A stretch of DNA of 64,000 nucleotides, taken from the NCBI RefSeq assembly GCF_013280595.1, contig NZ_JAAATY010000006.1:248001-312000 (forward strand). The letters are read 5' to 3'. Each line of letters opens with the position of its first letter. The stretch's first letter is position 1. The DNA is from Kibdelosporangium persicum. Its GTDB lineage: Bacteria; Actinomycetota; Actinomycetes; Mycobacteriales; Pseudonocardiaceae. Positions 24,554 through 31,558 of this stretch are shown piece by piece. Both the position numbers and the translations under genes were made by a program. Under the pieces are notes generated by a model that did no database searches, was not told where the DNA came from, and worked only from the letters and a program-made list of their open reading frames with translations.

Positions 24554-25932
24554 CTCCCGTTGTGGTCGTCGGCAACGGGCCGGTCGGCCAGACCACCGCG
24601 TTGTTGCTGGCCCGGTGGGGCGTGCCGGCGGTGGTGCTGGACAGTCGTGCCGAACGGGATGCGATCGGCTCCAGGTCGATCTGCCAGCAGCGCGACGTGC
24701 TGGACATCTGGCGTTCGGTCGGCGCGGGCGAGCAGATCACCGCGGAGGGCCTGACCTGGCGGACCGCCCGGACGTTCTACCAGGACACCGAGTTGTTCGC
24801 GGTAGACCTGCCGTCCACCGGCACGCTGCCGCCGTTCGTGAACCTGTCGCAGTCACGGACCGAGGAGATCCTGGATTCCTGGATCGCGCGGCAGCCGTTG
24901 ATCGACGTGCGATGGGACCACCACGTCACCGGTCTGGACCAAGACGCCGACGGCGTGACCGTCACGTGCGTGAACGGGCAAGTGCTGCGTGCCTCCTATG
25001 TCGTGCTGTGCGCGGGAGCCCGCGCGGACGCCCTGCGGTCCGCGTTGGGCGTCACCTTCGAGGGCCGGTCGTTCGACGACCAGTTCCTCATCTGTGACAT
25101 ATCCGCGGACCTTCCCGGCTGGGCGCACGAGCGGCGCTTCTACTTCGATCCGCCGTGGAACCCGGGCCGTCAGGTGCTGATCCACCCGTGTCCCGGTTCG
25201 ACGTTCCGGATCGACTGGCAGGTGCCCGCGGACTACTCGGCGGAGACCGACGACCTGGACGGCCGGATCCGCCAGATCATCGGCGACGCGGAGTACTCGG
25301 TCATCTGGAAGTCGGTCTACCGCTTCCATTCCCGCGTGGCGTCCCGCATGCGGGTGGGCCGCGTGCTGCTGGCCGGGGACTGTGCCCACCTGATGGCCCC
25401 GTTCGGCGCGCGTGGCCTGAACTCCGGCGTGGCCGACGCCGAGAACGCCGCATGGAAGATCGCCTTTGTGCTGCAAGGGAAGTCCGCCGGGGATCTGCTC
25501 GAGACGTACCACGTCGAACGGCACGCGGCGGCGCTGGAGAACCTGGCGGTGACCACCGAGACGATGAACTTCCTTGTCCCCCAGGACGATGCCCAGCGCC
25601 GACGACGGCTTTCGGTGCTGGAACGAGCCAGGCACGACCCGTCGGTGCATTCCGAGGTCAACTCGGGCAGGCTGTCCGCGCCGTTCCCGTATCGCTCCTC
25701 TCCCCTGACGTCCGGCACGCATCCCGCCGCCGGCCGGCTCGTGCCGGAGCGGTGCCGGTCGTTCTGCCGCGACGGCGTGCAGGTGATCCGGGAGTCCGCG
25801 GCACTGGGCGTGCGGCCGGGCGAGATGTGGGTGATCCGGCCCGATGCCTACGTCGCGGCGGTCGCGACCTCCTCGGCGGAGCTGAATGCCGCCCTCAGCA
25901 GCCTCCTCCTCGTGAGTGTTTATCAGGGTTAG
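24550..25932 (+). CDS. FAD-dependent aromatic monooxygenase (PheA/MhpA-like)
   Basis: 460-aa flavoprotein hydroxylase of class A. FAD sites are VVVVGNGPVGQTTALLLARWG (GxGxxG, residues 4-24), the NADPH/FAD motif around VVLCAGARADALR, and GDCAHLMAPFGARGLNSGVADAENAAWKIA (the GD motif). It is shorter than phenol hydroxylases because the C-terminal thioredoxin-like domain is incomplete. The last residues LLVSVYQG and the TAG stop are encoded by palindrome copy 4, so the native C-terminus may have been replaced. Coupled by ATGA to the MBL gene. Confidence 0.87.
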   Translation: MTPVVVVGNGPVGQTTALLLARWGVPAVVLDSRAERDAIGSRSICQQRDVLDIWRSVGAGEQITAEGLTWRTARTFYQDTELFAVDLPSTGTLPPFVNLSQSRTEEILDSWIARQPLIDVRWDHHVTGLDQDADGVTVTCVNGQVLRASYVVLCAGARADALRSALGVTFEGRSFDDQFLICDISADLPGWAHERRFYFDPPWNPGRQVLIHPCPGSTFRIDWQVPADYSAETDDLDGRIRQIIGDAEYSVIWKSVYRFHSRVASRMRVGRVLLAGDCAHLMAPFGARGLNSGVADAENAAWKIAFVLQGKSAGDLLETYHVERHAAALENLAVTTETMNFLVPQDDAQRRRRLSVLERARHDPSVHSEVNSGRLSAPFPYRSSPLTSGTHPAAGRLVPERCRSFCRDGVQVIRESAALGVRPGEMWVIRPDAYVAAVATSSAELNAALSSLLLVSVYQG

Positions 25933-25955
25933 AACACCGATAAAGACTCACGAGG
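25908..25955. repeat. Dispersed palindrome, copy 4 (inside the monooxygenase 3' end)
   Basis: 17-bp arms CCTCGTGAGTGTTTATC (25908-25924) and its complement (25939-25955) with one mismatch (GATAAAG instead of GATAAAC); loop as in copy 1 (GGTTAGAACAC). The first 25 bp are coding, and the TAG at 25930-25932 in the loop terminates the monooxygenase. Confidence 0.9.
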
Positions 25956-26412
25956 ACGCGGGGCAGGTTGACTGTGGGTGAGGCTTGCCGTCCCGGCGTG
26001 TCGTGGATGCGGTCTATTTTGTCACGCGGTAATTAACTGTGGGCGTAGTCCTAGCAGCAGTGGACGGCGGATTTGTCTCGTCCTGAACCAACCCGGGCGA
26101 CACCGGACGGGTGTCTTGCGAAATGACAAAGGCCTGTCCGGTCCGTTACGCCGTTTGGCCCTTAACTTTTGTCTGCAGAATGCATAAGTTGCACGGGATC
26201 GACACGAAAGAACACCGGACCCGTCGGACTGAGGCAAGACAACAACATCGGCAGCCGTCCATGCAAGCGCGGCATGGATGGATTGTGCGATTGCTGGGGA
26301 TGAGCGAGCCGCCACGCTGACCAAACGGGGCGTGCCGCCATGCCCTCGTAGCGGTGTCGAAGACGCTTCGAGGACCGTTCGGCCCGATCGTCGTTACCCC
26401 GAATGGAGAAGG
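25956..26412. other. Promoter-containing gap before the laccase operon
   Basis: About 460 bp without a convincing gene and with lower GC than its surroundings. Two inverted repeats are visible: TCCATGC/GCATGGA (26258-26264 and 26272-26278) and TCGAAG-ACG-CTTCGA (26357-26371). The second lies 41 bp upstream of the laccase ATG. They may be operators for the secreted-protein cluster. No terminator hairpin other than copy 4 is present. Confidence 0.5.
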
Positions 26413-27471
26413 ATGGACAAGCACGCTCAGACCGGCTGGTTGCAGAACCTGGTCAACCGCCGCTCTGTGCTCGCCACGGCCACCGTCGGGCTGGCCGTTC
26501 CCGCCGCCATGACGCTGGGCGCGGCGGCTCCCGGTGGTTCCACCGCCCAGGCACAGACCGGTGTGGTCAAGAAGATCACCATGTACGTCGAGGACCTGCC
26601 CAACGGCTTACTCGGCTACGGACTCGAGCCGGGCAAGGCCTCGATTCCCGGGCCGTTGCTGGAGATCTACGAAGGCGACACGCTGGAGATCACGCTGGTC
26701 AACAAGACCGACGAGCGGGTGTCGATCCACCCGCACGGCGTCGACTACTCCGTCGAGTCGGACGGCAGCCCGCTCAACGCCTCCTTCAACGGTCCCAACG
26801 AGACCCGGGTCTACACCTGGCGGTCGCGTGAGATGGCCTCCACGGGACACGGCAGGCTGTACACCCCCGGCAGCGCCGGCTACTGGCACTACCACGACCA
26901 CGCCAATGGCACAGACCACGGCACGGGCGGTCTCGCACGTGGCCTGTACGGCGGCCTGATCGTGCGCCGGCGGGGCGATGTCCTGCCGGACAGGACTTTC
27001 GTCGCGGTCCTCAACGACCAGTTCATCAACCACAAGAAGGCACCGGACACCCCGATGTTCGAGGCCAACCTCGGGCAGCGGGTGGAGTGGCTGGCCATCG
27101 CGCACGGCACGTCGCTGCACACCTTCCACCTGCACGCGCACCGCTGGGCCGACAACCGCACGGGCTACCTCGAAGGCCCGGCCGATCCCAGCCCGATCAT
27201 CGACATCAAGGACCTCAACCCGGGCTCGTCCTTCGGTTTCCAGGTCATCGCCGGCCAGGGCGTCGGGCCCGGCGCGTGGATGTACCACTGCCACGTGCAG
27301 AGCCACTCCGACACCGGGATGGCCGGCATCTTCCTCGTCCGCAACGCCGACGGCAGCATGCCGCCCGGCGCACAGGAAGCGATCGATCGCTTCCACGGAC
27401 ACGTGCACGCCTCCGCACCGTCCGCGGCAGACACGCCGCGGACGGACGAGAGCCACGCACACCACAACTGA
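26413..27471 (+). CDS. Secreted small laccase-type multicopper oxidase (Tat signal)
   Basis: 352-aa copper oxidase. The N-terminus has a twin-arginine signal (VNRRSVLATATVGLAVPAAMTLGAAA, about 14-40), so it is exported folded. All four copper motifs are visible in order: HPHG, WHYHDH, HTFHLHAHRW and YHCHVQSHSDTGM. Two cupredoxin domains and this length match two-domain bacterial laccases, which trimerise. The tail is His-rich (DESHAHHN). ATG is preceded by GGAGAAGG. It is the first of four same-strand genes for secreted proteins and would oxidise phenols or metals outside the cell. Confidence 0.92.
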   Translation: MDKHAQTGWLQNLVNRRSVLATATVGLAVPAAMTLGAAAPGGSTAQAQTGVVKKITMYVEDLPNGLLGYGLEPGKASIPGPLLEIYEGDTLEITLVNKTDERVSIHPHGVDYSVESDGSPLNASFNGPNETRVYTWRSREMASTGHGRLYTPGSAGYWHYHDHANGTDHGTGGLARGLYGGLIVRRRGDVLPDRTFVAVLNDQFINHKKAPDTPMFEANLGQRVEWLAIAHGTSLHTFHLHAHRWADNRTGYLEGPADPSPIIDIKDLNPGSSFGFQVIAGQGVGPGAWMYHCHVQSHSDTGMAGIFLVRNADGSMPPGAQEAIDRFHGHVHASAPSAADTPRTDESHAHHN

Positions 27472-27504
27472 CCTCCTGGCCTGCCTACGACAAAGGAGTT
27501 TGGG

Positions 27505-30500
27505 ATGGGGCGACGGTTCACAACCGGTCGATTTCGCAGGAGAACAGGGAGACATGCCTTATTGGTGCTGACCGCGGCGGCGGCCATGGTCGGCGGCACC
27601 CTGACCACGGCGGCCGCGGCACCGCCACCGCAGGCACCCGCCACCACGGCGGCGTCGCTGGCGGCCGGGATCAAGGTCCTGGTGTTCCACGGCCCGCTGG
27701 CCGACCAGCAGGACCCGGTGGCCAAGGCCGCCGAGACGTTCAAGGAGATCGGCGCTGCCAACGGGATCGCGGTCGACACGACCTCCGACCCGGCCGCGTT
27801 CACCGCGCAGAACCTCGCCGCGTACCGCGGTGTGGTGTTCCTGTCCGCGGAGAAGGCCGCGCTCAGCCGTGACCAGGAAGCCGTTCTGCAGGCTTACATG
27901 AAGGCAGGCGGCGGTTTCCTCGGTGTCGGTGACGCCGCCAAGGCACAGGCCGGCTCCTCGTGGTTCACCGGCCTGATCGGCACCCGGCCGGTCGGCAGTG
28001 TCTCCTCGCCGGAGGCGGTGGCCACGGTCACCGCGAGCGCGGAGAACCCGCCGAACGAGACCAAGGAGAAGGCCGCCGACAACAACCCCAGCACCAAGTG
28101 GCTGACGTTCAACCCGACCGGCTGGCTGGCCTACCAGCTGCCCGCCGCCAAGGCGGTCAACCGGTACTCGCTGACGTCGGCCAACGACTTCCCCGGGCGT
28201 AACCCCAAGGACTGGACCCTGGAGGGTTCCAACGACGGCAGCACCTGGACGCCGGTGGACCGGCAGACCGGCCAGGTGTTCACCGAGCCGTTCCAGACCA
28301 GGGTGTTCCCCGTCGCTTCGCCGGTGTCGTACACGCGCTACCGGCTGAACATCACGGCCAACGCAGGCGACCCGATCATCCAGCTGGCCGACCTGGGGCT
28401 GTTCGCGGGCGACCCGACTCCCCCGCCGACGCCCGCCGTCAACCAGGCCGTGGTGAACATCCTCGACCGGCAGCACCCGGCCACCAAGGACCTCCCGCTC
28501 AACGTGACGCGGTCGGACCGGTGGTACAACTGGGATCCCAACCCGGTCGGCACCGTGCACACGGTCGCGCAGGTCGAGGAGTGGCGCTACGACGCGGGTC
28601 CCGGCGCCAACGGGCCGTTCCACCCCGTCTCGTGGTGTCGTGACTACGAAGGCGGCCGGTCCTTCTACACCGGCATGGGCCACACCGAGGGCAGCTACAG
28701 CGAGCCCGCGTTCCGCACGCACCTGACCGGTGCGCTGAAGTGGACGGCCGGTGTGGTGCGCGGTGACTGCCAGGCCACCATCGCGGCGAACTACAAGATC
28801 GAGCGCCTGACCCAGGCCAACCAGCCGGGCCAGCTCGACCAGATCGGTGAGTCGCACGGTCTGACCACCGCTCCCGACGGCACGATCTTCTACGTCGGCA
28901 AGGCGGCCTGCCCGTCCGGCCCGATCGTCCCGTGGGAGGACCCGAAGGTCGGCCTCGGCTGCGGCACGATCCACCAGTTCAAGACCGACACCAAGCAGGT
29001 CAAGCTGTTGGCCACGCTGCCGGTGATGGGCAACCGCGGCAGCGGCGGCGAGCTGGTGAAGAACGAGGAGGGCCTGCTCGGCATCGTCGCGGACCCGAAG
29101 TTCACCGAGAATGGCTGGATCTACGTCTACTGGATGCCGCAGGACACCGTCGACCGGGTCCGGCACACCGGCAAGCGGACGATCTCGCGGCTGACCTACG
29201 ACCGCAACGCCCAGACGATCGACCTGAGCACGCGCAAGGACCTGCTGCAGTGGGAAGTCCAGCAGCACAGCTGCTGCCACGCCGGTGGCGGCATGGCGTT
29301 CGACGCCAAGGGCAACCTGTACGTGGGTTCCGGTGACAGCAACTCGTCCGAGGGTTCGACGGGTTACTCCGGCAACAACTGGACCGAGGAGTTCGGTGGT
29401 CTGTCCTTCCAGGACGCCCGCCGCACGTCGGGCAACACCAACGACCTCAACGGCAAGATCATCCGCATCCACCCGGAGCCGGACGGCACGTACACCATCC
29501 CGCAGGGCAACCTGTTCCCGCCGGGAACGGACAAGACCCGGCCGGAGATCTACGTGATGGGCGTGCGGAACATCTCGCGCCTGCAGATCGACCCGGTGAC
29601 GCAGTGGCTGACCGCCGCGTGGGTCGGCCCGGACGCGCCCTCGCCCAACCCTGAGCTCGGCCCGGCCAAGTACGAGACCGCCACGATCATCACCGAGGCG
29701 GGCAACCACGGCTGGCCGTACTGCATGGGCAACAAGCAGCCGTACCGCGACCGCAGCAACACCGACGCGTCGGTGCTGACCGGTTGGTACGACTGCAACG
29801 CGCCGAAGAACACCTCACCGCGCAACACGGGTCTGGTCGACCTGCCGCCGGTGAAGAACAACATGATCTGGTACTCGCCGGACGGCGGCGGCCCGGTCTT
29901 CCCGACCCGGCCGGACGGCAGTGGCCTGCCGACGTACAACAAGGCGGACACCATCTTCACCCAGCCGTACCTGAAGGGCGGCAACCAGGCGGTCATGACC
30001 GGCCCGACCTACCACCGGGAACTGGTCGACACCAACAGCGGTGTCGCGTGGCCGTCGTACTGGAACAACAAGTGGTTCATCGGTGACGAGGGCAACCCGG
30101 CCAACCGCATCGCGGTGACGGTCGACCCGGCCGGCGTGCCGACCGCACAGCCGCCGGCGTTCGCGGAGTCGCTGCGGGCGATCATCCCGGGCGGTGGTGG
30201 CAGCACGCAGCTGCAGAGCTGGATGGACGCGAAGTTCGGCAAGGACGGCGCGCTCTACCTGCTCGACTACGGCGGCGGGTTCTTCAGCCTGCACCCGAAC
30301 CAGAAGCTGATCCGGATCACCTACCACGGTGGCGAGCCGACGCCGCGGCCTGCCGCGACTTCGGTGGCGGTGCAGAACAAGCCGCTGACGATCGGGTTCA
30401 CCGGCTCGAAGTCCGGTGGCGTGTCCTACCGGTGGGACTTCGGTGACGGCACGCAGTCGACCGAGGCCAACCCGCGTCACACCTACGCTCGCACCGGTAC

Positions 30501-31485
30501 GTACAACGCGAAGCTGACGGTGACCTACGCGGACGGCGCGACCCAGGTCGTGCCGGTGACGGTGAACGTCGGGTGCGCGGTGCCCGACAGCCGCGCCACC
30601 GTGTTCGTCGGTGACTCCGACTCCGGTGTGCCCAACAAGCAGACCGGTGGTGGCTGCACCATCAACGACCTGCTCGACGACGAGAGCCCGTGGGCCGACC
30701 ACGGCGCGTTCGTCCGGCACGTCGAGGCGCTGGCCGCCCAGTTGCAGAAGGACGGTGTGATCACCGCCCGGGAGAACTCGGCGCTGACGCGTGCGGCGGC
30801 GGGGTCTGACGTCGGCACTGCCGCCAACACCGGGTACGAGCCGATCTTCGACGGCACCGAGCAGTCCCTGCAGGGCTGGGAGCAGGCGCCGAGCGGGTCG
30901 TTCTCGATCCAGCCGGACGGGTCACTGCGGTCCTCCGGCGGGCTGGGCATGCTGTGGTACGCGCAGAAGGAGTTCGGTGACTTCTCGGTGAAGCTCAAGT
31001 TCCGGGATTCCTCACCGGGCGACACCCGCGCCAACAGTGGTCTGTTCACCCGGTTCCCGGACCCGCGCATCCCGTTGGACCAGCGTCCGCCGGGCAGCTG
31101 TGGCACGGTCGGCAGCGCACAGACCTCGCCCGCCTGGGTCGCGATCTTCTGTGGGCACGAGATCCAGATCTACGACGGCGAGACCGGTGAACCGCAGAAG
31201 ACCGGGTCGATCTACAACTTCGACCCGAACGGAATGCCCGCCGCCGGTGCCACGCCGAAGGGCGTCTGGAACGACTACGAGATCCGGGTCGTCGGACAGC
31301 ACTACACGATCATCCGCAACGGCAAGGTGATCAACGAGTTCGACAACACGCCGGGCAAGCAGTCGTCTCGTGCGGGTGACCCGCCGACCGATCTGCGCCA
31401 GTTCGCCAGTGGCTTCATCGGTCTGCAGAACCACGGCAACGCCGACGTGATCGATTTCCAGAACATCCGAGTGCGGTCGCTCTAA
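27505..31485 (+). CDS. Secreted multidomain protein: ThuA/discoidin/GSDH/PKD/DUF1080
   Basis: 1326 aa with an N-terminal signal (RRTGRHALLVLTAAAAMVGG, cleaved near AAAAAP). Domains in order: first half of a ThuA-like glutamine-amidotransferase fold (about 55-165); an F5/8 type C carbohydrate-binding insert (167-302); second half of ThuA (311-416, with HPVSWCRDYEGGRSFYTGMGH); a glucose/sorbosone dehydrogenase beta-propeller (430-940); a PKD domain (963-1022, YRWDFGDGTQSTEANPRHTY); a two-cysteine module shared with the next protein (1024-1108); and a DUF1080/3-keto-glycoside hydrolase-like lectin domain (1110-1326). Probably an extracellular sugar-oxidising or sugar-degrading enzyme. Shine-Dalgarno AAAGGAG precedes ATG; laccase ends 33 bp upstream. 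Confidence 0.9.
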   Translation: MGRRFTTGRFRRRTGRHALLVLTAAAAMVGGTLTTAAAAPPPQAPATTAASLAAGIKVLVFHGPLADQQDPVAKAAETFKEIGAANGIAVDTTSDPAAFTAQNLAAYRGVVFLSAEKAALSRDQEAVLQAYMKAGGGFLGVGDAAKAQAGSSWFTGLIGTRPVGSVSSPEAVATVTASAENPPNETKEKAADNNPSTKWLTFNPTGWLAYQLPAAKAVNRYSLTSANDFPGRNPKDWTLEGSNDGSTWTPVDRQTGQVFTEPFQTRVFPVASPVSYTRYRLNITANAGDPIIQLADLGLFAGDPTPPPTPAVNQAVVNILDRQHPATKDLPLNVTRSDRWYNWDPNPVGTVHTVAQVEEWRYDAGPGANGPFHPVSWCRDYEGGRSFYTGMGHTEGSYSEPAFRTHLTGALKWTAGVVRGDCQATIAANYKIERLTQANQPGQLDQIGESHGLTTAPDGTIFYVGKAACPSGPIVPWEDPKVGLGCGTIHQFKTDTKQVKLLATLPVMGNRGSGGELVKNEEGLLGIVADPKFTENGWIYVYWMPQDTVDRVRHTGKRTISRLTYDRNAQTIDLSTRKDLLQWEVQQHSCCHAGGGMAFDAKGNLYVGSGDSNSSEGSTGYSGNNWTEEFGGLSFQDARRTSGNTNDLNGKIIRIHPEPDGTYTIPQGNLFPPGTDKTRPEIYVMGVRNISRLQIDPVTQWLTAAWVGPDAPSPNPELGPAKYETATIITEAGNHGWPYCMGNKQPYRDRSNTDASVLTGWYDCNAPKNTSPRNTGLVDLPPVKNNMIWYSPDGGGPVFPTRPDGSGLPTYNKADTIFTQPYLKGGNQAVMTGPTYHRELVDTNSGVAWPSYWNNKWFIGDEGNPANRIAVTVDPAGVPTAQPPAFAESLRAIIPGGGGSTQLQSWMDAKFGKDGALYLLDYGGGFFSLHPNQKLIRITYHGGEPTPRPAATSVAVQNKPLTIGFTGSKSGGVSYRWDFGDGTQSTEANPRHTYARTGTYNAKLTVTYADGATQVVPVTVNVGCAVPDSRATVFVGDSDSGVPNKQTGGGCTINDLLDDESPWADHGAFVRHVEALAAQLQKDGVITARENSALTRAAAGSDVGTAANTGYEPIFDGTEQSLQGWEQAPSGSFSIQPDGSLRSSGGLGMLWYAQKEFGDFSVKLKFRDSSPGDTRANSGLFTRFPDPRIPLDQRPPGSCGTVGSAQTSPAWVAIFCGHEIQIYDGETGEPQKTGSIYNFDPNGMPAAGATPKGVWNDYEIRVVGQHYTIIRNGKVINEFDNTPGKQSSRAGDPPTDLRQFASGFIGLQNHGNADVIDFQNIRVRSL

Positions 31486-31493
31486 CCGCGAAC

Positions 31494-31534
31494 GACCGGC
31501 CGGTGCGCCGCCCGAGGTGGCGCACCGGCCGGTC
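31494..31534 (+). terminator. Intercistronic hairpin
   Basis: Perfect 16-bp arms GACCGGCCGGTGCGCC (31494-31509) and its complement (31519-31534) around a 9-nt loop. It lies between two same-strand genes, 24 bp before the next start, so it may attenuate or process the transcript rather than end the operon. Confidence 0.8.
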
Positions 31535-31558
31535 CCCCGCACTCATGGAAGGTGCAGC

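Noticed and set aside
2863-25955. Dispersed palindromes as insertion-sequence ends
   Set aside because: No transposase, target duplication or element body lies between or beside copies; they are complete 46-48 bp units.
27559-29709. Long minus-strand open frame opposite the ThuA/GSDH gene
   Set aside because: Its sequence is Arg/Gly/Val/His-rich with no domain, it lies wholly within a gene with clear domains, and long antisense frames are expected at this GC content.
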